Shown: positions 9,331-20,814 of the stretch, one piece after another | How positions within the stretch are numbered: the first letter of the stretch is position 1 | Layout of the letters: each line of letters opens with the position of its first letter | NCBI RefSeq assembly: GCF_007833795.1 | Contig: NZ_CP032702.1 | Location: forward strand, 3,658,001-3,722,000 | Source of the DNA: Candidatus Pantoea soli | GTDB lineage: Bacteria > Pseudomonadota > Gammaproteobacteria > Enterobacterales > Enterobacteriaceae | DNA: 64,000 bases | Direction: 5' to 3' | Notes under the pieces: generated by a model | What the model was told of the DNA's origin: nothing | Seen by the model: the letters and a program-made list of their open reading frames with translations, nothing else | Databases searched by the model: none | Made by a program: the position numbers and the translations under genes

Positions 9331-9712
9331 CGTATATTGTTGCGGTTTTTTAGAGGTTCACTCATGACTAATCATTCTCGTGATTAAAATAAGATTTTTT
9401 CCGACCTGAGGCATTCTCATTTTACATTACAGCTTCTGCCAATATTCAACCCTCAAAAAATCAGGAGACAATCCTCAATGCCTGATGTTATCTTAACAAA
9501 AAGATCCAGATTTTTCTACAGTCCTGCCTCGTTGTCATCAAAATTAACTCACTGATTATTAATACAATACCTTTCTTTATCTTCCAATTTTTTATCATGC
9601 AGTTTATGATTAAGTTGCTCTGATTACATTATCATCTTCAATGGTGTCATCTGTAAAAATGCAACGAGTATGGATTTTCAGTCTGAATCATTAATATTAT
9701 AAGGAAATTATC
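9331..9712. other. AT-rich gap between the IS and the cargo genes
   Basis: About 380 bp, markedly AT-rich compared with the chromosome. I see no ORF with a ribosome-binding site until 9713. It presumably holds the promoter of the cargo pair, but no single promoter stands out. Confidence 0.5.
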
Positions 9713-9844
9713 ATGTCAGCATTGAAGTACCCCTTGACCGTTTATCAGGCGTGGCGCAGTTCCAATGGCTTAAGTATGTCTACACATGATATTCATGCTA
9801 CAAATATGAAAGCTGAGTTTGAAATAAACAGCAGGAGCACTTAA
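9713..9844 (+). CDS. 43-aa unknown protein coupled to the DUF943-like gene
   Basis: ATG at 9713 after AAGGA (9701-9705) gives MSALKYPLTVYQAWR and so on for 43 residues, ending TAA at 9842-9844. The stop overlaps the next start in TAATG, so the two are likely translated together. The protein is soluble-looking, has no cysteine and begins with an aromatic and basic segment. I do not recognise a family. The good ribosome-binding site and stop-start overlap argue for a real gene. Confidence 0.6.
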   Translation: MSALKYPLTVYQAWRSSNGLSMSTHDIHATNMKAEFEINSRST

Positions 9845-10332
9845 TGGGAATTAAAAAGGCTATGTTGTTTATTGTAGCATTGGTAATGTTAGCATTTTTT
9901 TATGTTAGCTTATTTAATTCTCCAAAAGTGCTTGCAATTCACGGCCCTGAAACAAAAAAGGATCTTTTAGTTGAAAACATTCCTTTCTCCGATAGTGATA
10001 AAATAAAATGGTGGGAGAATAATGGAGTCAAAACCATCTCTTCCAGTGAAACTTACAATGTTTCAGTTTGGAAGTTTGATGGTAAGTATCAAAAGCTCGC
10101 TTCTAAAAACGCAGGTGCTTTTCCAGACCACGATACTGATTACTTACTATGCTTTGATGACATGAAATCAGATGATAATTGTATAGACAAGTCAAGCTGG
10201 ATTATGGACATCACAAAAACAAAGGACGGTTATACTTACTACCGGCTTGATGGGGAATCTTACTATCGTAAACCTTCCGGTGAACTGGTCAAAGGTGAGA
10301 GATTTACGACAACCATAAGGCCTGTGAGCTGA
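9844..10332 (+). CDS. DUF943-like single-span membrane protein
   Basis: 162 aa. Residues about 5-26 are a hydrophobic N-terminal membrane anchor, and the rest is predicted to be periplasmic. The pattern KIKWWENN ... LLCFDDMKSDDNCIDK ... YRKPSGELVKG resembles the enterobacterial DUF943 family, whose function is unknown. The two cysteines of LCF and NCI could pair. Codon use is AT-rich, unlike the core genes, which points to recent acquisition. It is the last gene of the integrated element, about 100 bp before the right junction. DUF943 assignment is by pattern memory. Confidence 0.75.
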   Translation: MGIKKAMLFIVALVMLAFFYVSLFNSPKVLAIHGPETKKDLLVENIPFSDSDKIKWWENNGVKTISSSETYNVSVWKFDGKYQKLASKNAGAFPDHDTDYLLCFDDMKSDDNCIDKSSWIMDITKTKDGYTYYRLDGESYYRKPSGELVKGERFTTTIRPVS

Positions 10333-10435
10333 CCAGGAGTTAACTTCACTGAATGGGCGTAGATTGGTTAGCAAAATAAAAAAGGACAAAAAAATTTAAC
10401 TATATGATTATTGATAATAAAATAGAAATAACTTA

Positions 10436-10449
10436 CAGATTCAGAATAT
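10436..10449 (+). other. attR: Candidate right attachment site with alternative yicC tail
   Basis: Exact 14-bp copy of the yicC end. In the same frame the sequence continues CAG ATT CAG AAT ATC AAA TAA, encoding Q-I-Q-N-I-K-stop against Q-I-Q-N-I-E-stop in present yicC. This looks like the displaced end of yicC, which supports 6528-10449 as an integrated unit. Confidence 0.7.
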
Positions 10450-10483
10450 CAAATAAATTCTCCTGGCATAATCACATTCGATA

Positions 10484-10508
10484 GCGCCCTGAAAATGGGC
10501 GTTTAATT
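10484..10508 (+). terminator. Possible ancestral yicC terminator
   Basis: GCGCCC (10484-10489) pairs with GGGCGT (10497-10502) around GAAAAT-type loop bases and is followed by TTAATTT. It lies 29 bp after the displaced yicC stop, where the original terminator would be. Confidence 0.45.
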
Positions 10509-10980
10509 TAAAACGCTGTAACGGTAGCATCTGAATGAAGGCGCTTTCTGCTTTTGCCGGGCAGTATATCCGAAAGCAGTATTCGGGAGCAGGGGGCGGC
10601 GATACGGATGACTCAGAGAAAAAAACCGCCCCGCTTTTCGCGGTCACTTTTTTAGCCTTTTATTAACTAAAAGAGGAAGAAAAGGCAAATAAAAATTACG
10701 ATCATGATCTATAAAAAATAATATCCTGCGCTGATGCCAAGTGCAGAATAAAAAAATGAAAAGTATACAGGGAAACCTGTCTGCGTCAGCCGATGTTTAA
10801 CTGGAAACTTAATTCGCCAACTTGCCCGCCAGCAATCGTCATCCTTCCCTGCCAGCAGTCAGTAATATTCTAAAGAAAACCGTTTTTCAGCATTACCGAC
10901 AACAGCGTGCCACTCTAACAGGCAGGACGACTGGCACAGAGCAGACAGCTCAGCATTTATCTGTTCAGCTGGGCAATAAT

Positions 10981-11012
10981 AAAAACCATCACTTGCGTGA
11001 TCGGTGGTTTTT
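10981..11012 (+). terminator. Hairpin with A/T tracts
   Basis: AAAAACCA (10981-10988) pairs with TGGTTTTT (11005-11012), with an inner TCAC/GTGA pairing and a small bulge. Terminator-like, but no gene directly precedes it. Confidence 0.4.
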
Positions 11013-11129
11013 AAAATAAGACTGCGCTGATGAGAGGAAAATTTTTATGGGCGTGTTTCATACCTTCAAAATACAGCTTGCAGTGTTAGCAGGCTCAGCA
11101 ACATTCAGGGCAGAAGGGATAATAAACAA

Positions 11130-11148
11130 AACCCGCTGAAAGCGGGTT
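11130..11148 (-). terminator. Terminator of the TM2 gene
   Basis: AACCCGCT (11130-11137) and AGCGGGTT (11141-11148) form an 8-bp stem with a GAA loop. The minus strand continues TTGTTTATT. It lies 22 bp beyond the TM2 stop codon. Confidence 0.75.
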
Positions 11149-11169
11149 GGTGTTGGTTTCACTGTTTAC

Positions 11170-11472
11170 TTAGCCATACTTCCGGGCAAAATCTTCATCG
11201 GATGAGCACAGGTACAGAATAAATTCAATGAACGCCACGATAGAAGGGATAAACGTCCAGCAAAACAGGATATACAGAATACCTTGTCCCACTTTGCCAA
11301 GATAAAATTTATGCGCTCCCAGCCCACCTAAAAAGAAGGCGAACAACACTGCTGCCATACGGCTTTTCTTACCTTCAGTCTGCGTTGACTGTGTTGCCCC
11401 ACAATGCGGGCACGCTTTAGCAGAACTGTGAATTTCCTTGCCGCATCCCCGGCAAAATACCATCCCAGACAT
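11170..11472 (-). CDS. Zinc-ribbon TM2-domain membrane protein
   Basis: 100 aa. The N-terminus holds two CxxC knuckles (C7, C10, C21, C24), a probable zinc ribbon. After a charged linker, the TM2 domain spans about 35-95: RMAAVLFAFFLGGLGAHKFYLG, then a second membrane helix (ILYILFCWTFIPSIVAFIEFILYL). TM2 proteins have no general function in bacteria. ATG 11472 lies about 6 nt after GGAGT; an in-frame GTG at 11478 is inside that site and was rejected. It is a single-gene unit with its own terminator. Confidence 0.85.
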   Translation of the reverse strand: MSGMVFCRGCGKEIHSSAKACPHCGATQSTQTEGKKSRMAAVLFAFFLGGLGAHKFYLGKVGQGILYILFCWTFIPSIVAFIEFILYLCSSDEDFARKYG

Positions 11473-12169
11473 TTTCACTCCGTGTTAGATTCCAAATCAC
11501 AAAGGTCTTATCGGCTGTAATGAAGGTAACCTTTATAGGGATGCGGTAATTATTTTAATGCTATCAATGAAGTTTCACTTTTTGTTCTGCCTCGGTCCGC
11601 TTGCCCCGGTTAAGCACGCATGAAGCAGACCGTTCAACAGGCAGCCTGCCCGCATTGATCCGGCAGGTGGCCCCCTCTGAACCGAGGCGTGGATACGTTT
11701 TCTGATCCCCGCCGAGCACTCATGGTCATCGCCCCTATCCACATCCCATAGCGTTACATACCTTTCCCTGCCGGAAACGCATCACCACAAGGTGACGGAG
11801 TGTCTGCCCACATCCGCTCACGCTGGTTGCTAGACCATTTCCTGCATTTCGCAACGTCTGGATTTGCCGCTGATTGATGACTATCTGTGTCTGTCGCTGA
11901 CTAAACCTGACACTAAAAGCGGCTGAATTCACCCGCTACTATAAATTCACCTGATTGTTTTATAAGACTTTTAAACCCAATCTGATTAAAGCGCCATAAC
12001 GGACATGCTAATGTCGAGCAATGCACTGAATCCTGAGGATTTCAGAGTTTACGTATCCTGAACGGCACTATTTGTTAAAGTGCCGGTCATAATCAGCACT
12101 GTTGTACCGCACCTGGAACCATGGACCGACTTCTTCGCGCGTTACAGTTACTCTCTTTAAGAAGGCGCT
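11473..12169. other. Gene-free stretch with a strong dyad cluster
   Basis: About 700 bp between the divergent TM2 and lpxP genes. It contains nested inverted repeats at 11589-11688 (listed separately) and a 7-bp perfect dyad CGGCACT/AGTGCCG at 12063-12085, upstream of lpxP. Open frames here lack ribosome-binding sites and were not called. Confidence 0.5.
11589..11688. other. Nested inverted repeats, possible structured RNA
   Basis: GCCTCGGT (11589-11596) matches ACCGAGGC (11681-11688) as an outer stem. CGGTCCGCTT (11593-11602) can pair with AAGCAGACCG (11623-11632) with one mismatch, and CCTGCC (11645-11650) with GGCAGG (11662-11667). The outer and first inner stems share bases, so they could alternate. 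No known RNA family is recognised. Confidence 0.35.
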
Positions 12170-13093
12170 ATGAAGAAAACCGGGCAATTCTGTTCCAGAC
12201 TGTTGCATCCCCGTTACTGGTTTACCTGGTTCGGGCTGGCCGTGCTTTGGCTGCTGGTGCAGCTTCCTTATCCTGTCCTGATACGACTGGGTGCTACCGC
12301 AGGCAGACTTTCACGCCATTTCCTTAAACGCCGTGAGCGCATTACCCGCCGCAATATCGAGCTGTGCTTCCCGCACATCGATGAAGCGGAAAAAGAGGTG
12401 ATGATCGCCGGCAATTTTGAATCGCTGGGTATGGCGCTGGCAGAGACCGGTATTGCCTGGTTCTGGTCTGATGCGCGTGTTCGCCGGCTGTTTGACGTCA
12501 GCGGCATTGCTAATCTGCATCATGCGCAGAGCCAGCAGCGTGGCGTCATGGTCATCGGCGTACATTTTATGTCGCTGGAACTCGGCGGCCGTATTACCGG
12601 ACTGTGCCAGCCGATGATGGCAATGTACCGACCGCACAATAATCAGGCGATGGAGTGGGCGCAGACCAAAGGCCGGATGCGATCCAACAAGGCAATGATT
12701 GATCGTCGCGATCTGCGCGGCATGGTCCAGGCACTGAAACAGGGCGAAGCCGTCTGGTTCGCACCGGATCAGGATTACGGCCCGAAAGGCAGCGTGTTTG
12801 CTCCGCTGTTTGCAGTGGAGAAAGCGGCTACAACCAATGGCACCTTTGTGCTCTCACGGCTGGCAAAACCCGCAATGCTGACCATTGTGCTGATCCGTAA
12901 TACGCATAAGGATGGGTATCAGCTGATTATTCAGCCGGAGCTGGAAGGCTATCCGCACGATGATGAAGCCGCCGCCGCCGCCTTTATGAATAAAGTCATC
13001 GAAAAAGAGATTCTGCGCGCACCGGAACAGTACCTGTGGCTGCATCGCCGTTTCAAAACCCGTCCACCGGGTGAAGCTTCTCTTTACGTCTGA
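12170..13093 (+). CDS. lpxP: Kdo2-lipid IVA palmitoleoyltransferase
   Basis: Inner-membrane acyltransferase that adds a secondary acyl chain to lipid A. 307 aa with an N-terminal membrane anchor (about 17-35) and the acyltransferase HX4E motif H132-FMSL-E137. Specific matches such as GVMVIGVHFMSLELGGRITGLCQPMMAMYRPHNNQ fit cold-induced LpxP rather than LpxL, which has HFLTLE and different flanks. ATG is preceded by AGAAGG. It stands alone in the variable region, away from its E. coli neighbours. The upstream dyad at 12063 may be regulatory. Confidence 0.88.
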   Translation: MKKTGQFCSRLLHPRYWFTWFGLAVLWLLVQLPYPVLIRLGATAGRLSRHFLKRRERITRRNIELCFPHIDEAEKEVMIAGNFESLGMALAETGIAWFWSDARVRRLFDVSGIANLHHAQSQQRGVMVIGVHFMSLELGGRITGLCQPMMAMYRPHNNQAMEWAQTKGRMRSNKAMIDRRDLRGMVQALKQGEAVWFAPDQDYGPKGSVFAPLFAVEKAATTNGTFVLSRLAKPAMLTIVLIRNTHKDGYQLIIQPELEGYPHDDEAAAAAFMNKVIEKEILRAPEQYLWLHRRFKTRPPGEASLYV

Positions 13094-13146
13094 TCGCCAC
13101 TGATGAATGATAGTCCGCACTGTGGAATCACCTGCGGACCCTCATC

Positions 13147-14289
13147 ATGGATCAGAACAACGCTGCGGGCTGGCTGCGTCCCCTGCTGGCTGACCGCCTT
13201 ACGCCTTATCTCGAAATAGATGCTGCCCGCCTGCATCGCAACCTGCAACAGATGCAGGAGAAAGCCGATGCGGCGGGCGTTGCGCTTCGTCCTCATATAA
13301 AAACCCACAAAAGTGTCTGGATTGCTGAACAGCAGCGCCTGCTGGGCGCACGCGGCATTACCGTTTCCAAACCCAGCGAGGGCGTGGCCTTTATAGAAGG
13401 AGGCGCACGCGATCTGCTGCTGGCCTATCCGGTGGTGCATGCGGATGCGCTCAGCGCCCTGCTCAGCGCTGGCGCGCGGCATCAGGCGAAAATTATCTGT
13501 ATCGCGGACTGCGACGCCGGCGTGGCCGCCATTGTCGGTGCGCATCAGCGCCAGCCGGATTGTACGCTGTCTGTGGCAATTAAAGTGGATGTCGGCCTGC
13601 ACCGGGTCGGCGTGGATCCGCACAGCGATGCCGCACTGACGCTGGCGCAGCAGATTACCGGAGCCGGACTGCCGTTCGCCGGCCTGATCTCCCATGCCGG
13701 ACACGCCTATGCCGCTGGCCAGCCTGCCGCTATCGCAGCGATCGCACAGCAGGAAATTGTGCTGATGCGCAAAGTGCAGCAGCGTCTGGTGGCGGCCGGT
13801 TTTGAACCCTGTCCGGTGTCAGTAGGCGCCACCCCCACCGCCTTAGCGGCCCCGGTCGCGGCAGGCTGCAGCGAAATCCGCCCTGGCAATTATGCCCTGC
13901 TCGACCTCACTGCCTGGCGGCTGGGCTTGTGCTCGCCGGATGCGCTGGCTCTGACAGTGGTGACACGCGTGGTGGCGGTGAACGCGCATTTTGCCGTTAT
14001 TGATGCCGGCTCGAAAATGCTCAGTTCGGATAAAGGCCCGCACGGCACCAGCGCCAGCGGTTTCGGTATCGCGGTAGATGAGCAGGGATATCAGTATGAG
14101 GTGCTGAGGCTTTCCGAAGAACACGGCTTCCTGGATTACGGCGATCGGGCTCCGCTGCCGGGCGCGCTGTTGCGCATCTTTCCTAATCACAGCTGTGCAG
14201 TGGTAGCGCAGTCCGACCACGCGGTGCTGCGTCAGTCTGACGGTTCCGCCCGCGTGCTGGCTATTGAGGGACGCGGCAAATTTATCTGA
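13147..14289 (+). CDS. Fold-type III PLP enzyme, D-threonine aldolase / D-serine dehydratase family
   Basis: 380 aa. An N-terminal alanine-racemase-like barrel carries the PLP lysine K52 (RPHIKTHKS). The C-terminal D-serine-dehydratase-like domain contains the metal pair in IFPNHSCAVV (H-x-C), as in eukaryotic D-serine dehydratase. Such enzymes act on D-3-hydroxyamino acids; the exact substrate (D-threonine, D-serine or other) cannot be told from sequence. It starts 53 bp after lpxP and is followed by a small SRPBCC gene. No link of function among the three is evident. Confidence 0.8.
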   Translation: MDQNNAAGWLRPLLADRLTPYLEIDAARLHRNLQQMQEKADAAGVALRPHIKTHKSVWIAEQQRLLGARGITVSKPSEGVAFIEGGARDLLLAYPVVHADALSALLSAGARHQAKIICIADCDAGVAAIVGAHQRQPDCTLSVAIKVDVGLHRVGVDPHSDAALTLAQQITGAGLPFAGLISHAGHAYAAGQPAAIAAIAQQEIVLMRKVQQRLVAAGFEPCPVSVGATPTALAAPVAAGCSEIRPGNYALLDLTAWRLGLCSPDALALTVVTRVVAVNAHFAVIDAGSKMLSSDKGPHGTSASGFGIAVDEQGYQYEVLRLSEEHGFLDYGDRAPLPGALLRIFPNHSCAVVAQSDHAVLRQSDGSARVLAIEGRGKFI

Positions 14290-14422
14290 CCTGCCAGGAA
14301 TGACGAAACCGCGCTGACTGCACACTTCTGCAACCGGACCATAGGCAGCCCGGTTGCCTTCAGTTAAGTTGAAACGGCTATATCAGGTTCAATTTGCCGT
14401 TTACCTGCTTACCGGAGATCCC

Positions 14423-14818
14423 ATGCTGCCATCGCAAACTGTCACCATCACCGTGCCCCGCAACTGGTTAGATTTGTATGAAACCATCTGGAAACCCGAA
14501 TGTTTTGCTAAATGGGTTGAAGGTCTGCGCAGCAGCACGCTCATTCAGGAGAGCAACTACTGGAAAGCAAAGGGACCGCAGGGCTGCATGAAGCTGCGTT
14601 TTACGCCCCATAACCCGTTTGGCGTAATGGATCACTGGATTGATACCGGCAGCGGGAAAGAAATTTATATGCCAATGCGCGTCGTGGCGAACGAGCAGGG
14701 AGCCGAAATTGTCACAGTGGTTTATCGCCAGCCGCTGACGTCAGACGACAAGTTTTCTCGCGATGTTGAGCGGGTCAAACAGGACCTTGAACGGCTGCTT
14801 TATCAATTAACACATTAG
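14423..14818 (+). CDS. SRPBCC-fold (polyketide cyclase-like) small protein
   Basis: 131 aa, predicted cytoplasmic. The layout (an aromatic first helix after a short strand, then WKAKGPQGCMKLRFTPHNPFGVMDHWID and a C-terminal helix DDKFSRDVERVKQDLERLLYQL) fits the START/SRPBCC hydrophobic-ligand fold. Function unknown. The frame is open to 14354, but ATG 14423 has GGAG five bases upstream and begins the folded domain, so it was chosen. Confidence 0.7.
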   Translation: MLPSQTVTITVPRNWLDLYETIWKPECFAKWVEGLRSSTLIQESNYWKAKGPQGCMKLRFTPHNPFGVMDHWIDTGSGKEIYMPMRVVANEQGAEIVTVVYRQPLTSDDKFSRDVERVKQDLERLLYQLTH

Positions 14819-15254
14819 AATCAATAGATTATAAAACCCGCAAAACTTTAGTCTGCGCTGGAAGCAAACGCAAAAAATGACCATTTTTTTTACGTAGCAG
14901 CGTTTAACTGTTAAGCCGCTTTTATCTCGGATTGATACAGTATCCACCAGTCAGGCTAAAGCGTTGTCACTGGGAAAATTCCTGGTGACGGGGCATGACA
15001 TATCGCCCTCACTCCTTGATTTAGCGTACTTTTCTCATTTTCTCTGTCTCTGCCTTTTTATCTACCCGGCTGACCGGCAAAAAAGACTAATTAACCGCTG
15101 ATGAGTATGCTTATATATTCCCATCCATATTCTGAAACCATTTATTTCTGCAGTGGATTTATAGGACTTTTCTTATGGTGTCAATTTAAATAAAACCCTG
15201 TATAACTCATTCACACACAGCAAGACTTAATAATAACAACAGCAGGGAAATAAC
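14819..15254. other. Gene-free stretch
   Basis: About 435 bp, AT-rich, with runs such as ATGACCATTTTTTTTACG near 14876. I see no ORF with a ribosome-binding site, no tRNA and no clear terminator. The last part presumably carries the promoter of the 88-aa ORF. Confidence 0.5.
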
Positions 15255-15521
15255 ATGGATCGCTCAACCTATCCTTTGTTAACAGAAAAAGAATTTGTTG
15301 AGATTGCCAGGAGGATGCTGGCCGGGGAATATAATGATGCAAAGGGATTTTATAACGATCTCGCGGATTTCCTCCGTACCGGAGGAGATACCGCGCAGAC
15401 GCAAAAGCTATTACGCGCCAGGGGTATTTCTTTATATCCAGAACATCACTTAATTAAGTGTATCTGCACGTGGCAATCGCTGAGAGGAATTTCAGGGCTG
15501 CGCCAGGATACCCTGCATTGA
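15255..15521 (+). CDS. Hypothetical 88-aa protein
   Basis: Starts at ATG 15255 after an AGGGAAA ribosome-binding site. The first 60 residues look like a compact helical domain (KEFVEIARRMLAGEYNDAKGFYNDLADFLRTGGDTAQTQKLLRARG). The tail is cysteine- and basic-rich and may be less ordered. I do not recognise a family. It precedes a truncated polysaccharide flippase and lies in the variable region. Confidence 0.5.
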   Translation: MDRSTYPLLTEKEFVEIARRMLAGEYNDAKGFYNDLADFLRTGGDTAQTQKLLRARGISLYPEHHLIKCICTWQSLRGISGLRQDTLH

Positions 15522-15595
15522 TGTGAACGGCCTGCCGGGCCTGCGCCCGTGCAACCCCTTAATTGCACTGGTACATGTACCTTAGTGAGCAAAGT

Positions 15596-16240
15596 ATGGC
15601 GATACGTGAAAGAAACCTGGCCAATGCTAAATGGTCAATTTTGTCCTCAATTAAAATTATCGGCATTGGCGTTTTACAGTTATCTTTACTGGCGCAAATA
15701 TTACAGGCCAATGAATTAAACCTGCTGGCAATTGCCATCGTGGTATTACTGGCGATTGATACGTTGGCCGATCTGGGATTTGGTAACCGGGTCATCCGGC
15801 ATCAGAACCTGAATAATGAGGAGCTTTCCCATCTCTACTGGGGGAATATTCTCGGCGGGCTGGTTATTTTTGCGCTCCTGTTTACCGGCAGTGATATTTA
15901 CAGCCGTCTGATGGGACAGCCGGAACTGGCCGTGATGCTGGAAATGATGTCGGTCATTTTTATTATCATTCCGCAGGGACAGCATTATCGCGCTATCCTG
16001 CAGCGGGAAAAACAATTTACGCGCATTGCCTTCACGGAAACCTCGTCCGTGCTGGCCGGGCTGGCGGTCACGCTGTTTACCGTGTGGCTGACCCCGTCAG
16101 TGCTGTGCGCCATCTGGGGTTACCTCGCCATGGTATCCATCAGAATGCTGGTTTACTGCTATTACGGCCGTTCCTGGTTCCAGCCGGAATACCGTTTTAG
16201 CCTGAAAGCTTTCGCCGCAGTGCGAGCAAGAAACGGATAA
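15596..16240 (+). pseudogene. Truncated Wzx/flippase-like membrane protein
   Basis: 214 aa from ATG 15596 (the frame is open from 15563 with no better start). About six hydrophobic spans; MAIRERNLANAKWS, DLGFGNRVIRHQ and FTRIAFTETSSVLAG resemble the first half of lipopolysaccharide or O-antigen flippases, which run to 400-500 aa. The frame stops after KAFAAVRARNG, and no continuation is seen before the terminator at 16289. No sugar-transferase genes are adjacent. A fragment left by deletion is the likely explanation. Confidence 0.65.
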
Positions 16241-16288
16241 TAACTACAAGTCTGTATGGTGGGCTCTGAGCATCTTAACGATGCGTTC

Positions 16289-16316
16289 GCGTGCTGGTCG
16301 CCCGGCACGCTTTTTT
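16289..16316 (+). terminator. Terminator after the flippase fragment
   Basis: GCGTGC (16289-16294) pairs with GCACGC (16305-16310), followed directly by TTTTTTCTTTTT. It lies between the flippase fragment and the converging regulator gene. Confidence 0.75.
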
Positions 16317-16332
16317 CTTTTTACGCCCCCGG

Positions 16333-17013
16333 TCACGCCTCCAGCGCGTAAATCAGCTTTTCTCCTTCCCGGCCCGGACGCTGCAGACGCAGCCAGCTTA
16401 CCAGCATGCGCAACTCATCAATCACGCTGTAGAGATCGGCCATATCGTTTTTACTTTTCACCTGCAGGCACGCCAGGGCGCTCAGTTTATGCGCGTTCAC
16501 GGTCTTGTGACTGATGCCTAACCGGTGGCCGATTTGCTCGGTGCTGTAGCCCCAGGCCATCATCAGCAGGATGCGCAGCTGCCGGTCTGGCAGCAGAATA
16601 TCGGCTTTCAGCGGGACATTGACGGGTGTCTCGCCCCGCAGGCAGTCCAGCAGATGCGCGCGTAGCGCCTGGCGGGATGATTTCAGATCCGCAATACGCA
16701 GCTGCGGAAGATACTCGCTGAGGCGGTACATCACCGGCAGCAGTCTGCGCGTCAGAACCAGCACCGGCAGAGCCGGGAACTGTTGCTGCAGCACGTACAG
16801 TATCTTCAGTATGCCGGTCAGCGGTATGTTTTCATGCAGGATAAAAACCAGCAGCTGCGGCCTGCTTCTGCCACACTGCGCCAGCACCGTGCTGAGCGAC
16901 CAGATCGCCTGTGTGTGACAGTGCACGGGCAGGCCGCTGAGCAGCTGTTCCAGCCCCAGCGCTGCCAGTTTGTCGGAAGAGTAGTAAAGGATGTGATGAG
17001 GGTGCTTTTTCAT
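16333..17013 (-). CDS. LuxR-type regulator with degenerate receiver domain
   Basis: 226 aa. Residues 140-190 form a LuxR/GerE helix-turn-helix (LLPDRQLRILLMMAWGYSTEQIGHRLGISHKTVNAHK). Residues 7-110 look like a receiver domain, but the phospho-acceptor region (residues 55-62, LVFILHEN) lacks the conserved Asp, and the N-terminal acidic pair is replaced by SSD. It is therefore unlikely to be a conventional phosphorylated response regulator, in the manner of RcsA-like auxiliaries. No sensor kinase is adjacent. Target genes unknown. Confidence 0.75.
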   Translation of the reverse strand: MKKHPHHILYYSSDKLAALGLEQLLSGLPVHCHTQAIWSLSTVLAQCGRSRPQLLVFILHENIPLTGILKILYVLQQQFPALPVLVLTRRLLPVMYRLSEYLPQLRIADLKSSRQALRAHLLDCLRGETPVNVPLKADILLPDRQLRILLMMAWGYSTEQIGHRLGISHKTVNAHKLSALACLQVKSKNDMADLYSVIDELRMLVSWLRLQRPGREGEKLIYALEA

Positions 17014-17299
17014 GCCTCTCCTGACGCCGCAGTGCGCCGGTTCCCAAATGTTGCACCTGTTATGCAGGCTTGAATCAGGTACGACACAGCCCGCGCCAGA
17101 CTTAAGCCTTAGCGGATAAAGACGCGCGCATCCTGCCAGCTGGCAAAATTGTTTGCTAATCCTGTTTCAACCTTAATTCCATGCCTGCTAGCATGCTTGC
17201 CATTAAAACGGCTTATCCGATCCGTCTGTTCGCAGATATATTCAGTGGCCCGGGCTGCAGGAAAGCATCGCCCCTGTCACCCGCTTGCCGGAGCGCTCT

Positions 17300-20461
<3,162 letters not shown>

Positions 20462-20518
20462 ATTTAGTTTCAGTATTATGCCCAGTCATTTCTTCATCAT
20501 CTGTGGAGTAGCACACCT

Positions 20519-20794
20519 ATGGCACGCGTAACCGTTCAGGACGCAGTAGAGAAAATTGGTAACCGTTTTGACCTGGTGTTGGTCGCTGCACGTCGTGCAC
20601 GTCAGATGCAGGTAGGCGGCAAAGACCCGCTGGTTCCGGAAGAGAACGATAAAGCCACCGTGATCGCCCTGCGCGAAATCGAAGAAGGCCTGATCACCAA
20701 CCAGATTCTGGATGTTCGTGATCGTCAGGAACAGCAAGAGCAGGAAGCCGCTGAATTACAAGCCGTTACCGCTATCGCTGAAGGTCGTCGTTAA
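20519..20794 (+). CDS. rpoZ: RNA polymerase omega subunit
   Basis: 91 aa, starting [20 protein letters not shown], identical in layout to the E. coli subunit. It helps fold the beta' subunit and forms part of ppGpp-binding site 1 on RNA polymerase. It lies 57 bp after gmk and 20 bp before spoT, so control by ppGpp and the enzyme that sets its level share an operon. Confidence 0.98.
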   Translation: MARVTVQDAVEKIGNRFDLVLVAARRARQMQVGGKDPLVPEENDKATVIALREIEEGLITNQILDVRDRQEQQEQEAAELQAVTAIAEGRR

Positions 20795-20814
20795 CAGCAC
20801 TCTGCAGGTCAACC

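Larger units (their letters stand above)
10333..11129. other. Right end of the element and gene-free stretch
   Basis: Contains the candidate right attachment site (10436-10449), a short hairpin that may be the original yicC terminator (10484-10508) and a hairpin at 10981-11012. The few open frames are short, lack ribosome-binding sites and show no family resemblance, so I call no gene here. Confidence 0.5.

Noticed and set aside
10822..11019. 65-aa frame in the gene-free stretch
   Set aside because: No ribosome-binding site, low-complexity composition and a hairpin over its end.
11735..11932. 65-aa minus-strand frame upstream of lpxP
   Set aside because: No ribosome-binding site and no recognisable domain.
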